From NCBI GenBank assembly GCA_033807775.1, contig CM066315.1, forward strand, positions 3,476,501-3,540,500: a stretch of 64,000 nt of DNA. The letters are read 5' to 3'. A program made the position numbers and the translations under genes. The DNA comes from Saussurea involucrata (lineage: Eukaryota; Streptophyta; Magnoliopsida; Asterales; Asteraceae). Below, piece after piece: positions 1 to 10,815 of this stretch; position 1 is the first letter of the stretch; every line of letters begins with the position of its first letter. The notes below the pieces were generated by a model. The model did no database searches and was not told the origin of the DNA. It saw only the letters and a list, made by a program, of their open reading frames with translations.

Positions 1-1320
1 AAGGGCAATGGGAACATCAAGATCAGGATCCTGTGTAGCGGAAGGTGGTGGATCACTTGAAGCAAGAGGATCATCAGTAGATGGATCTGCAGACGATGAC
101 GAAGATGGTATAGGATCGGGATCTGACGTCGGGCGTTGGCGCCTACTATACACATGAACAATCGGTGGTTTAGCAGGCTCCTGAGGCAGTGTTGGTTCGG
201 ATAGGATAGGAGACTCTGGAACATGTATGGTATATACCAACAAGTCATCACTCTCTCTAGAATTGCAAGGTGTGGACATAGGAAAGAAGGGTGTGTTCTC
301 ATGGAATGTAACGTCTCGAGAGACAATGTATCGATTAAGCATGGGAGAAAAACACTTATACCCCTTTTGAAGGCGAGAGTAACCAAGAAAGACACACTTC
401 AAAGACTTGGGATCCAACTTAGTGATATGTGGTCGGGTATCACGGACAAAACAGGTACTACCAAAGATCTTTGGGTCGATAGGAAACAAGGACTTAGTTG
501 GAAACATGACTGAGAAGGGACTTCGTCCATCCAAAACAACAGATGGCATTCGGTTGATAAGAAAACAAGCAGTAGCGACAGCGTCAGCCCAAAAGAGTTT
601 AGGGACATTCATGTGGAATAATAGAGCCCTAGCCACCTCTAAGAGATGACGATTCTTTCGTTCGGCAACTCCATTTTGGGCTGGTGTATCAACACAAGAA
701 GACTCATGAAGAATACCATTTTGAAGCATATATGACTGAAATGTGTGAGACAGATATTCTTTTGCATTATCACTACGAAGAGTTTGAATTGACACTCTAA
801 ATTGTGTCTTAACCTCAGCATAGAGTGAACAAAAATGTGTAAAGACTTCAGATCGATTTTTCATAAAATAAAGCCAAGTAGTACGAGAGTAATCATCAAC
901 AAATGTAACAAAATACTTAAATCCAAGTTTTGAAGTAACAGGACATGGTCCCCAAACATCAGAATGGACCAACTCAAATGGGGACGAGGCCCGCTTATTA
1001 CAGACTCTAGGACTTAAGTGAACACGTTGATGTTTGGCAAACTGACAAGACTCGCACTGTAGAGAAGATAAAGATGAAAACTCAGGACACAACTTCTTCA
1101 GATTCTGCAAAGAGGGATGACCCAATCGACAATGAACGTCAAGCGGAGACGATGGGCTGGAACAAGTCAATGAATAGGATGGTGGACGTTCAGATATGTA
1201 TAGGCCGTCAGATTCCCGTCCTCTACCAATAATCTTCTTCGTCGACAGATCCTGAAAGATACAGAAATCAGGAAAGAATGAGACACAACAATTTCGAGCA
1301 CGGGTGATTTTGCTGACCGA
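1..1320 (-). pseudogene. Ty1/copia pol: GAG-pre-integrase and integrase core, partial
   Basis: On the minus strand one frame stays open from about 1320 to base 1. It shows a zinc-binding-like HRLGHPS...CESCQFAKH region (about 1130-1035), then the integrase core. In that core are DVWGP (first catalytic Asp, about 960-946), the VDDYSR stretch, LRSDNAKEY (second Asp, about 780) and a Glu within VAERKNRHLLEVA (about 665-625). A WAD...NRMPS segment and a proline/serine-rich linker follow. These are classic copia integrase landmarks and the frame looks well conserved. It is offset from the upstream gag-protease frame by an apparent 2-nt loss near 1321, and it is cut by the window edge before RT. 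It would integrate element cDNA if expressed in frame, which this copy cannot do without frameshifting. Confidence 0.93.
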
Positions 1321-2536
1321 TAAGATTGAATGTGAAATTAGGTAAGCTTAGTACGGAAGATAATGAAACTGATGAGGAAAGATCGATGGTGCCAGAACCA
1401 AGGACAGGTGTGGCTGACCCATCGGCAATTGTGACGTGTGATGGGGATGCGTGTTTATTGAATTTAGAAAATAGAGAGGGATTACCTGTCATGTGATCTG
1501 AGGCACCGGAATCAATGACCCATTTGGAGGCAGAAGATACTAGGCAAGTACTAGAGTTACCTGTTTCAGCAAATGCAGCAGTCGGAGCAGTGGAATTCTC
1601 AGTCCCCAGGAGTCTAGCATATTCTTCTGCAGGTATAGTAACAGTTGTATCTGCGGCAGAAGCATAGTGTGCTGATGAGCTCCTCGGGTGTCTGGCCAAA
1701 AGCTTCTTACATGTGCGCTTGGTGTGACCGAGCTCATGACAGTAGTAACATTCAACACCACCAGAATCTGGAACATTAACCCGTGAATCAGTTCGGTCAC
1801 TGTGACCGCCCCTAGAGCCCCCGCGAAACCCTCCTCGAGAGCCACCACGAAATCCTCCTCGACTAACCAGAGCACTGTTGTGATCCACAGATTGAGAAGA
1901 CTGAAGATTCTCATTACGAAGAACACGAGCAAATGTTTCTTGAAGAGAGGGAATAGCAGATTCATTCAAGAACTGAGATCTGATAGAGTCGAATTCTGGT
2001 CGCAAGCCGGTCAAGAAGCTAATAACAGCCACTTGTTCCCTTTGAGCCTGCATAGCTTTGACATCAGCACTTAACGGAAGAAGAGAGTTAAGCTCTTCAT
2101 ATATCTTTTTGAACTCCATGACATAAGTAGTAAGCGATCGGTCCTGTTGTTCTCCACGATGAAAGGACTTACACACACTATAAATCCGAGAGATGTTACT
2201 TTGCCCATAATATAAGAAATCAAGATATTCCATAAGTTCTTTCACGTACTCACAGTGACTAACCAGAGACGAAACAGAGGGCTCAATAGTATTGACAATC
2301 TGTAAGTACAAACGGGCATCACTTTGTAACCATGATTCGGAATCAGAATCGGTACCTTTAGGAGGATCAGACGTGAGATGAGAACCCATTCCCATGCTCC
2401 GGAGATAGAGACGAATAGTCTTGCTCCATTCAAAGAAGTTGGAGCCGTTAAGCTTGTTATCAGTAAGTTTAACATGCATCGGAAGCATCTCGGGTACACG
2501 TGGACCGCTGCCAGTTGGTTTGTCTTCTCCAGCCAT
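1268..2536 (-). CDS. Ty1/copia gag with zinc knuckle and start of the aspartic protease
   Basis: A 422-residue reading frame starts MAGEDKPTG. Residues 20-210 match the gag polyprotein of copia elements (UBN2/retrotran_gag type, with a LNGSNFFEWSKTIRLYLRS start and an LTGLRPEFDSIRSQFL motif). A basic RGG-repeat tract (226-244) precedes a CCHC zinc knuckle (residues 263-276, C-x2-C-x4-H-x4-C). The protease motif WVIDSGASDHMTG lies at 339-351. The last 20 or so residues are out of frame with the family, because about two nucleotides are missing near position 1321; the stop at 1268 is a consequence of that. In the family, gag forms the virus-like particle and the protease matures it. The start is supported by the preceding leader and PBS. 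Confidence 0.92.
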   Translation of the reverse strand: MAGEDKPTGSGPRVPEMLPMHVKLTDNKLNGSNFFEWSKTIRLYLRSMGMGSHLTSDPPKGTDSDSESWLQSDARLYLQIVNTIEPSVSSLVSHCEYVKELMEYLDFLYYGQSNISRIYSVCKSFHRGEQQDRSLTTYVMEFKKIYEELNSLLPLSADVKAMQAQREQVAVISFLTGLRPEFDSIRSQFLNESAIPSLQETFARVLRNENLQSSQSVDHNSALVSRGGFRGGSRGGFRGGSRGGHSDRTDSRVNVPDSGGVECYYCHELGHTKRTCKKLLARHPRSSSAHYASAADTTVTIPAEEYARLLGTENSTAPTAAFAETGNSSTCLVSSASKWVIDSGASDHMTGNPSLFSKFNKHASPSHVTIADGSATPVLGSGTIDLSSSVSLSSVLSLPNFTFNLIGQQNHPCSKLLCLILS

Positions 2537-2749
2537 CTTCCACTAACTCACAAAGGAACGTCGCACTCACAGGGTGCAAGAAACAGCCGACAAACAGAAT
2601 AGAATCGGCGAACAGAAACCCTAAAAATTTCGGCGCGCTCACAGGGTGCAAGAAACAGCCGACGAACCAGAACAGAATCGGCGAACAGAAACCCAAAAAA
2701 AAAAAATCGGCGCCAAAAGTCGACGAACAGAAACCTCGCTCTGATACCA

Positions 2750-2914
2750 TGTAAACAGTGATACTGTTGTATTGATTTTAACTTGATGATTTACAATGAA
2801 AGAATACAAGGTATTTATAGACAAGAAACTATTCAGAATACGAAGAGTCTAGGAGAGTAAACCCTAAGGGCCCATGGGCTAAGTTGGGCCACATAACCTA
2901 ATTTACATTCTAAC
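2750..2914 (-). repeat. 5' LTR of the copia element
   Basis: On the minus strand this short LTR starts TGTTAGAATG and ends CTGTTTACA, and it abuts the PBS at 2738-2749. It contains a TATA-like TATAAATACC at about 2813-2822. The length of 165 bp is small but within the copia range. The matching 3' LTR is outside the window, so the left boundary rests on the TG...CA ends and the PBS alone. Confidence 0.82.
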
Positions 2915-4119
2915 ACTTACAAACAACTGGTATCAGTCAGTTTGCCCTATCTCAAGCAATTTATTAGTCTGAAGAGCAATTGACTCGTTGAGCCCACAAA
3001 AAAACACTATGGTTTGCAAGAATAAGCAAATCTAGGACAAACTTTGAAAATATAATGCAAAAAAAACATGGTTTTCTTGATTTTGTGAAAACAACTGCTT
3101 TTTGACATGAAAACTCACCGAATAATGGTTATGAAAGTCAACTACTCTTGGTTCAAGTTACTAAGGTTTAGATTTTCTTCCTTTCTTGTGTTGCCTAACT
3201 CTAGCAGGATCCTGAATGGGCCTAAACCTGGATCCTTCAAACGTTGAGAGGGTGTTCTTTTGCCAATTACTCCAATCAGCAGAGTTCCATGTATGTTTAC
3301 AACTTACATAACAGGTGATAATGAATTACATTTAACTTGCTTCCTGGTTGTGTTAATTGGCAATAGATTTAAGCGTGATTAAAATCGTTTGCAAAAATAC
3401 AAAAAGAACAGACTAATACTCGTAAGAGTGGGTGAGTTTAGACAAGTTATAGAAATATAAATGCAGAAATTAATCAATTTGTTGTTCAAAATTGTTTATT
3501 CTTGTAAAGTATAATGCAGTTTTTGTTTTAAAAAAATGATGCTTTGTTTGTAACAAAGATTTGAAAAGTTAATTGCTGAAAATTTTAAAGGCATCATGCA
3601 TACTCCTTACATCCCAACAAAATAACTGACCATTGTAGTTTGAAGGTCTGAGATTTGGAAACTCCATGTATTCTAAAGCTATAGACTTTGAATCCCATTT
3701 CCATTTATACATCCTATCACTATCTCTGTACAGAAAAGGACCAAAACCTCAAAGAAGATGGTATGCTGTTTGATAATGTTGTATCATTTACAAGAAAGAA
3801 TGAATGCCATTATCCATAGCATCAAATTTCTGTTGGTTTTGATCCAGAACATCAGTCAAATTAGTCTCGTATTATCACGTCTGATGTAGTTTCTTTCCTT
3901 CTTTAAAGTTCAATACGCTTTCCATAGTTACAACTTTTGAGTAAAACCACAAGAAGTCAATTACCATCATTTGGTCTTCTCCTGTGCATATGTTTCATTT
4001 TGTTAGTCTCTCTTCTTTTCCCCCAATTGTGGGAAACAAGATATGTGTAAGCATAGACGATACTTGACCACACTCCAAAGGGAAGTTCTCATTAATTACC
4101 GAGTTGGAAGCTTGCAGTA
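2915..4119. other. Intergenic, 3' flank of the DUF1336 gene
   Basis: I see no gene, RNA or convincing element in this AT-rich stretch. Its right-hand part, perhaps from about 3860, is probably the 3' UTR of the minus-strand gene that ends at 4120. That extent is inferred only from position. Confidence 0.5.
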
Positions 4120-7100
4120 TCATGGGGATGAGGGCTCCTGATTTAACCCCAGCATCTGATAATTCTTGTAGTTGATACCATTTAACCTCACACCACACAA
4201 GATTTCCTCTGGTAACTCCTCTGGTTTGTTACCCTGCATTACAGTAAAAAGAAAAGTTACCACCAACTTCCTGAGCTCAAAAGAGTTGTTCACTCAATCC
4301 TACAATATTTTAATGTTAACACTTAACACTATGAGAATATGTAGAAATTAGAACCCCATTAGGATTATTCTCTACAAGATCCCTTGAGGTGAGAATGGAC
4401 GTTGCAACATATATTATAAGAATATATAGTTCAAGTCTAGCCGATGTCTGACTCCAACAAGCCCCCTCCAACGGAGGCTAGACAGACACAATGTCGAGCC
4501 CCTAGAGTGGAAGACCTTGGTTCTGATACCATATGGGATTATGTAGATCCCCATCAAATTTCTCTTCAAAAGAGCCCTTAAGGAAAGAATGGAGGTTCCA
4601 ACATACATAGAGAATAAATAGTCTAAGGGTTGTTTGGTTTAGGTTGGGGAATGAAAATGGGAATGAATTTTCATTCCCTCCAACTTAACCTTGAATGAGA
4701 ATTTGGGCTTGTGGGGAATGAGCCCATTATATTGTATAAAACCAAATAGATTTATTTGATTTTCAATCTCATTAATTACTGCTTAAAACCTCTAACGAAA
4801 CACCCCCTAAGTCTAGGCGATCTGGGACACCAACACAATCTCGCCATTCCTAAATTTCTCTCTCTTAAGAGATTGAATAGAGATTCATTTTGTTAATCAT
4901 GGACAAGTTCTCCAAAAAGTTGTCTTCAGACTTTAAAGCGGAATCTATTCTTGGAACAGAGATGAACGAATATGTAAAACGAAGAAAGGAAAGAACACAG
5001 TATTGTAAGTTTGTTCTAAAGTAAAGAAAAGACTTGCCTGAATTGTAAGGCCAAAATCCAAAACGCAGTCCTTCAGTCTACCCTGGAATGCTTCAAATCC
5101 TTTCCTGGAGATGCAACTAAATCGGTGCATATCCAGATCGATCTCAATGTAATTTTCTCCCTAAATCAATGACATTTTATAATTGGACTTTAGTGACTAT
5201 CATCATAGCTATGAAAAACAATTTGTAAGTAGTGTTTTTGGTATCCCGTGGACCAAAACTTACTAGAAAACACATAAACTCACTTGGTAGAAGTCATGCT
5301 GTGGACGTGAAAGCACAGGTTTTCCGTTGTAAGCATGCATAAGCTTCCTTTCTGGTGCATTCAACTGAAGATCGTCTATATTTACAACATGTCCCAATAT
5401 CTTCAACCTTTCTCGACATGGTACAAGTGTATCTACAGGAAAACCTTTGACCTTTTCTAGTTCATCATCAAGTATCCTCTGTTACAAAATAATTAAATAA
5501 ATAAGTTGATATACATGCAGTAATTATGTTTTTAGCAATGATGAATGCATCAAACACTTACTCTCATGTTAACTTGAAATTGAGAAGATAGTTCCTTTGA
5601 GTAACCATCAGAAAGTTTAAAGTACAACACGAAACTTATTCCTTCTCCATCAATTTCCCCTCTGAAAAAAGCAGCAGGATACAATGGAATCTGTAGACCG
5701 TTAAAAGATATGCGAGTCCTTAATCTGTTTCTGGTTATAAATGAAATATATGTGAGAATATTTGAAACCCCATCAGATTATTCTCCAAAAGAGCCCTTGA
5801 GGAGAGAAGGTCCGGGGTTGTCCCAAAGTGTTGAGAGGGGGGCTAGAGAGGGGTAGAGATTACCCCAGAGTGTAGAGTTACTAGAGTGATAGACCTTGGC
5901 TCTGATACCATGTGAGAATATGTGGAAACTCCATCAGATTACTCTCCAAAAGAGCCCTTGAGGAGAAAGGGGGGCTGTCCCAAAGCGTTGACAGGGGGCT
6001 AGAGATTGCCCCCGCTGATAATCATGTGAGAAAATGTGGAACCCCATTATATTACTCTCCAAAAAAACCTTGAATGGAGAAGAGGGTTCCAACATATATC
6101 GAAGAGAAAGGATCCAAGTCTAGATGACGTGGGACTCCAACAATATCCATCACTCGTATGAGACAATTATGGAAAAAGTAAAAGTACCTGAACATTTACA
6201 ACAAGAATGGATGGAACTTCTGCAGAAACAGAACCAACAGAAGGGAGTTCTACAAACCGCGCAATGTGATCAATTTTCCTCTGAGATGAGAACACATCAA
6301 CGCCAAACGGGTAATAAGCAGCATAATTCGAAGCATGCTCCTTCCTTTTATCCCTGTAAATGATAGGGGTCGGCATAAAGATAAAGTGTCTTAGCCACGA
6401 GCACAAATTGACCATATGTTTGCATAAACTCATATGATTACCTCAGATAATTCTTCCCACGTACTCTAAAAGTTTGTGGTTCAATATATGACCAAGAATC
6501 AAACATTTTCTTCTCTATCGGGCAGAATGGTACTTGTGAACCAGCAATTGGCCGTTGTATATGCATCTTTGAAGAAACTAGAAGCAGATAAGAAACTGTG
6601 TTAAGTTTCGGTGTCTAAACTATGAGAGCTCGTTAAAGACCGAGTACATAGCATTTCTATGAGTAGAGATTGTTAGTTTTTTTATATGATGACACACCAT
6701 TGGCCTAGCTATATAATCTATGTGTTTATGCAAAGCATCCCCCTGCACACAGCTTGTTACACATTGTTAGGGACCGTTTACGAAACGCTTACTGGGTAAG
6801 TGCTTACCGGCAAAAGTCACCACTCTCACTTACCTTATCGGATAACATTTTAGGCCATCAATATAGATTGTTGGTATGCGTCTCTTACCTGGGTAAGAGT
6901 TTGGTAAACGGCCCCTTACTTAACAAGGTAATAAACGTTAAAACACTTTCTCAATGCTTTCATATGTGATTCTAATGCTGCTAAATGCTCCTTAACGTTA
7001 GTGAAAGTACGCACCAATAGTGGCATTAGGATGTCCATTCTTCCGTTTGAAGGACGGGTTGTGTGCAGCCTTTTTCCGTGTGCTTGATGGGCTAGAGCTT

Positions 7101-8232
7101 AAAGATCTCTTATCAAATGATGTATCTGTGGCAGCAAGACAAGGCAAACAATTGCTAAGAATTATTCCACAAACTATTATTCTCCCTTCCACAATTTTCA
7201 TCTAGAGAAGATGATATCTCTCATCAAGGTAAACAGGATTGATTTCATTCAGAGGCCTACCAGATCTTGATTGGAATGCCATGTCATCTGGATGCACTGA
7301 GCCATCTTGAGACTGCACATCTGTGAACATATGGATTCATAACATGAAGTTAAGCTAGTAAACAAAATGAGAACCATAAATATATTGAGAACCCCGAAAC
7401 TAACTATTTCATGAATATTATGCGCTTTTATCATGTATTTTCATTATGAATCTATCACGACATGAATAGTTGGTTCCAAGGTTCTCAAAATTATATTTAC
7501 GGTTTTCATATAAACCTGCCCCGTCATTACATGTCTGCAGAAAAATCACCATCAAGAATGCTCTGGAAATCTTCATCACCGCTGTCGGATTCAAGAATCG
7601 TAGCAGAATCAAACCACAGGTCATCAGTGCTCCCTGCCAGTACTTCTTATATAGATATTGTAAGTTTAATTTATGCAGAACTAGTTGAATTGCGATGAAA
7701 ATAGACAAAAATAACCATGAACTAATCCTTCATAAAGAACTGAAAATGAAACACAACTTGTTTATGAGTTATAGCACTGTGAATAAACATCAACATAGAA
7801 CTGTTTGCATGCAACCAACAAAATGCTCCATTTTAAGCTGATCACGAGAATTTGGGCAAAAAGACGTCGGAGAAAAGTGAAGATCTAACAAGTTAATTCG
7901 AGATTTGAATAAGAACTCATGTTTCTTCAACTGATTCCTTATTAGTTATGCAGGCATAATTATTGATTGTTTATTCATATATGAATTAACATGGCTGAAA
8001 TTCAATTAAAATGCATAAATTTTGAGGAGTATATATAATGAATAATTGTAGAAGAGAAGTAGAAGTAGAACTAACCGTGGGAAGTTGGATTGACGGTGGA
8101 GGGAAGGGAGTTTGGTTGATGATACAAACGACACCGTTTCAGGCCTTTTTTCTTCTTTTTCTTCGACGACGACGACGACGACTTTATTCCACCTCCGACG
8201 CAACTCTCCGGCCTCGACACGCAACCTCCCAT
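4120..8232 (-). CDS. EDR2-like C-terminal (DUF1336) domain protein, intact copy
   Basis: My exon model on the minus strand is 8076-8232, 7550-7633, 7261-7320, 7015-7173, 6442-6577, 6188-6353, 5562-5690, 5284-5478, 5038-5160 and 4120-4233. All phases agree, giving about 440 aa. The start MGGCVSRPESCVGG has Gly2 and Ser6 of an N-myristoylation site, followed by serine and lysine runs. The DUF1336 domain (ENHANCED DISEASE RESISTANCE 2 family) covers the C-terminal half, with WSYIEPQTFRVRGKNY, PFGVDVF, GENYIEIDLDMHRFSCISRKG and PEELPEEILCGVRLN. The family is plant-specific and probably lipid or membrane related; its biochemical role is unclear. Without the 87-nt intron 7174-7260 an in-frame TAG at 7202-7204 would truncate the protein. 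The intron 4234-5037 has a GC donor (CAG|GCAAGT). Introns host TRIMs and MITEs. Confidence 0.85.
4331..4835 (-). mobile_element. TRIM-like miniature LTR element in the last intron of the DUF1336 gene
   Basis: On the minus strand, LTR-like sequence starts TGTTGGTGTCCC at 4835, is interrupted by a MITE, and resumes with TGTTGGAACC. It is followed by a PBS-like TGGTATCAGAACCAAGG (about 4517-4533) and a short internal region. A second LTR-like block (CTCAAGGGATCTTG..., ending near 4331) closes it. There is no coding capacity. Similar LTR, PBS and LTR blocks recur at 5751-6142. Terminal repeats are diverged, so this is an old copy and its boundaries are approximate. Confidence 0.65.
4627..4807. 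mobile_element. Tourist-like MITE nested in the TRIM
   Basis: This 181-bp element has inverted ends (GGGTTGTTTGG on the left, GGGGGTGTTTCG on the reverse of the right). It is flanked by TAA target duplications at 4624-4626 and 4808-4810, as expected for PIF/Harbinger MITEs. It splits the TRIM LTR and is therefore younger than it. It lies left of the duplication breakpoint and is present once. Confidence 0.75.
5751..6142 (-). mobile_element. TRIM-like element cluster in an intron of the DUF1336 gene (copy 1)
   Basis: Three diverged copies of an LTR-like unit (CTCAAGGGCTCTTTTGGAGA, ending ...TTCTCACA on the minus strand) alternate with PBS-like TGGTATCAGAGCCAAGG (about 5897-5913) and a decayed version near 6015-6025. 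The minus-strand start TGTTGGAGTCCCACG ends at 6142. There is no ORF. Three rather than two terminal units suggests unequal exchange between TRIM copies. The same element is at 32907-33298 in copy 2. Confidence 0.7.
6770..6915. mobile_element. Tourist-like MITE in an intron (copy 1)
   Basis: The 146-bp element has ends GGGACCGTTTAC and, on the reverse of the right end, GGGGCCGTTTAC. TTA duplications lie at 6767-6769 and 6916-6918. A second member with the same ends sits at 12068-12269. The copy-2 equivalent is at 33926-34071. Confidence 0.8.
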
Positions 8233-8580
8233 CTCTCTCTTTCTCTTTCTCTCAATATATGTATGTATGTATTTTTATGATCTATATATCAGGATCCTGC
8301 AACCAACAGAAGATGAAGATAGTCCACCAACTGCAGCTTCGGTTGTTCTCTCTCTATATATATATGGATATATATGTATATATATATAGGACGATAATCA
8401 AATGAAACCGTGAAAACCAATCTAAACCGTTAATTGATTTTAATTTATGGACATTATTATAGGCAAAAATAGGTTGAGAACCGTGAGAACCTATGAATGA
8501 ATTTTTATGTTTTTTAAAACCATAAGATCAAAACCAAATGACGGCTTAGATCGGTTCTCATGGTTCTCAACCTATTTTTG

Positions 8581-8621
<41 letters not shown>

Positions 8622-9601
8622 TTTATATGCATGAGTCATGAGTGTGGGCATTTGACTATGATTTTGGTGGTGGAGAGGTGGCGAGAAGGAAAATCGAAAA
8701 CAAACAAACCGGTGAAACCCCACCCCAAGAGCTGGAAAAAATCGAATTTAAAAACTGCTAGAAAATGATGACTTGAGAATTTTTTTTTTCCTAGCTGATT
8801 CTTTAAAATAGAGAGAGTAAAAGGAGATAAATCTACATTAATAAAACTAGAATGTTTTTTTCTTTTTATCGATTTATGGTTTTGAGAAAACAATAATCTT
8901 TTGTTTAATAAATTTGTTTAATTTAATATAATTTAGGTTTAATAATATTATATTTTTTAAAAATAATAATTAAGTATTCTGTTCGAATTCAATAATTATC
9001 TTGCTTATATTTTAGATTCTTCATATTAAAAATGAGATGTTTATCCTGTATTTATCAGTTAGTTATGAATTCAAACATATAACTTTAATCAGTTGTACTC
9101 ATGCATCATTAATCTTGAGTTTTAAGTATGCATCAATAAACAATACTTGATGCACAAAAACTTGTTTTTAAGAAATTTTTTTAAATGCTTTATAATATAG
9201 TATAGATATATCTTAAAAATTAATCAAATTCAGTTTGATATTTTAAGTTCATTGGTAACCAAAAATATCTTCTTTACATTTTTTCCAACATGATCTAAAA
9301 AATATATACCAAAGAGACTCGATCAATAATCAATTAACCAACTTGGATTGTTGATACAAACCACATAGTCAAAGAACGCGTACTTCAAACCAACGGCTCA
9401 CCAAAAAAAAATCTTTTTATTTTTTATTTTTTATTTTTTATTTTTTATTACAACCACAAAAATAAAGATGGAATTCAGTCTCTGATTGCCACGTGGAATG
9501 ATTACAAGTGGTCTTTGTTGGACGGGGTTTTGTCGTTTAGTGATTATGTGGTCGATAGATTCTTATTTGTCCTTTTGGGCTATGAAAACGACTATCGATA
9601 A
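8233..9601. other. Upstream region of the DUF1336 gene: foldback MITE and microsatellites
   Basis: This region holds the presumed 5' UTR and promoter of the minus-strand gene that starts at 8232. A CT-rich stretch lies just upstream of the ATG. A foldback element at 8464-8580 has arms of about 27 bp (AAAAATAGGTTGAGAACC and its complement). A TA microsatellite lies at about 8582-8616, and an A/T-rich short repeat (TTTTTAT units) at about 9413-9447. No other gene is visible. Equivalent sequence lies at 35389-36757. Confidence 0.6.
8464..8580. mobile_element. Small foldback MITE upstream of the DUF1336 gene (copy 1)
   Basis: The two ends are nearly perfect inverted repeats of about 27 bp containing GGTTGAGAACC(G/A)TGAGAACC, separated by about 60 bp. 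It lies about 230 bp upstream of the gene's ATG. No clear target duplication was recognised. The copy-2 equivalent is at 35620-35736. Confidence 0.65.
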
Positions 9602-10402
9602 GGCCATAAGTACCACTACCAAATGAATTCACTTGTCACTTTAGCGTCACATCAGCTTTTTTCTTTTCTACCCTCTTTACCCAAAAGTGGAGTATCACTA
9701 ACCCACTGAACTCAATTGCCACCTCATCTTTTTTAATTCTTTTATTTATACATTTAATTATTTAACAAAATAAAAATATTTATATATTTTTTAATAAATA
9801 AAAATAAGATAAATAATAAAAATAAAAATTCATATCATTCATTAAAAAATTAAAATTACAAAATAAATTTAAAAATTACAAAATATTAAAAATCTAGTCG
9901 TCGTCGTTGTTGGGAACTTGGATACGCCAAATATGTTCGACCAAATCCGACCGAAGGTTATTATAAGTGTCCCGGTTTTTTACTTCTCGAACATTTGTCG
10001 CGCGTTGTTCCTCACTGATTTGTGTTTCGATATCATCCGCTACAAGGTCGTTTTCATCGCCACCACAAATGGCATGGTCTTCGTCTTCGAGTATCATATT
10101 GAAGAAATAAACGAAAGAAAGTATAGAGTTTTTTTGTGTGAAAAAATAAGATGGTATAGGTTAATATATATAGTGTGTATAATTTGAAAAAAAAATTGTA
10201 AAATAGCCGTTGGTAAACGGTATTGTTTAAAAAAATTAAAAAAAAATTAAATATGCAACGGGTATCATCGGGTTGGTGAACCCGCATGCTACCCGATCCC
10301 CCCCCCCCCCCCCCCCGGTACCCCTACCCGATGAACCCTTCCCGAACCCGCTTGCCACGTCGATGAACCCGCCCCCGAACCCGCTTGGCGGTACGGGTTG
10401 TC
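9602..10402 (-). mobile_element. Internally deleted PIF/Harbinger element (copy 1)
   Basis: TAA target duplications at 9599-9601 and 10403-10405 bracket the element. The ends share a terminal block ending in GTACC (GGCCATAAGTACC on the left, GACAACCCGTACC on the reverse of the right), diverged from the GGCC(A/T)TCCGTACC ends of the other Harbinger elements here. Inside, on the minus strand, only the last 67 residues of a transposase remain. GC-rich subterminal sequence with a run of about 17 C lies at 10299-10317. It is a non-autonomous deletion derivative. The copy-2 equivalent is at 36758-37557. Confidence 0.82.
9894..10097 (-). pseudogene. Harbinger transposase C-terminal remnant (copy 1)
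   Basis: The 67-residue frame MILEDEDHAICGG...LRSDLVEHIWRIQVPNN aligns with residues 362 to the end of the intact transposase at 24537-25823. Everything upstream of the shared MILEDE, including all catalytic residues, is gone and replaced by non-coding subterminal DNA. It is not expected to have transposase activity. The same remnant lies at 37050-37253. Confidence 0.9.
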
Positions 10403-10617
10403 TAACAAGGTGCCGGCCATTTTGACGTTCTTACTTGGGTCCACAGTCCACACAACGGGTTGATTGAACCGATTTTGATGGTTAAGAATTAAGATAGATG
10501 ATAGAAATCGCTAAAATAGTAAAAATGGTGTTTAGTTCGTTAGAATCAGACAAATTTTAAAAAGATCGAAGTAGTCAATAAATTTCAATTTCGTTCATAC
10601 ATTTGGTTCATTCTTTG

Positions 10618-10815
10618 CCTATGGCGTGTATCTCAGTTGGCAATGGGACGGGAAGACTTGCCCAATAACTAACAGGTCCTGGGTTCAAGCCCAGACCCCC
10701 CGTTATCAACAGCCGCTGAGTGAGTCTCAAAATGCCCCCTCATACGGATGCCCGAGTAGGCAGGGTGGGTCAGGTATGGGGCCGGTCGGGGTTGCCGGTA
10801 TCAACCTTTTGGCCA
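10618..10815 (+). mobile_element. tRNA-derived SINE with a 17-bp target duplication (copy 1)
   Basis: The element is bracketed by identical 17-bp direct repeats, ATTTGGTTCATTCTTTG, at 10601-10617 and 10816-10832. Its head has a box-A-like GTATCTCAGTTGGCAATGGG and a canonical box B GGTTCAAGCCC (about 10682-10692), the RNA polymerase III promoter of tRNA genes. The body is GC-rich and there is no long poly-A tail, only a short CCTTTTGGCC end. The copy-2 equivalent is at 37773-37970. Confidence 0.85.

Larger units (their letters stand above)
1..2914 (-). mobile_element. Ty1/copia LTR retrotransposon, 5' part (continues past the left window edge)
   Basis: The element is read on the minus strand. 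In order it shows a 165-bp 5' LTR (2750-2914), a primer-binding site complementary to initiator tRNA-Met (2738-2749, TGGTATCAGAGC on the minus strand), a leader, gag, protease and integrase. The window ends before reverse transcriptase, RNase H and the 3' LTR. The order protease-integrase ahead of RT is that of Ty1/copia. The leader contains two imperfect copies of a roughly 60-bp block (about 2571-2700). A frameshift near 1321 separates protease from integrase, so this copy is probably not autonomous. The probable target-site base run just outside the LTR is CTTAC (2915-2919), but the partner is outside the window. Confidence 0.93.

Noticed and set aside
1268..1340. Programmed frameshift between gag and pol in the copia element
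   Set aside because: Plant copia elements normally use one frame; the offset fits a small deletion near 1321 and no slippery site or pseudoknot is evident.
6124..6363. 79-aa plus-strand ORF
   Set aside because: It overlaps a DUF1336 exon on the opposite strand and starts in TRIM sequence, so it is a shadow frame.
10618..10695. A functional tRNA gene
   Set aside because: Box A-like and box B motifs are present but no cloverleaf arms or acceptor stem could be formed; flanking 17-bp repeats show a SINE.
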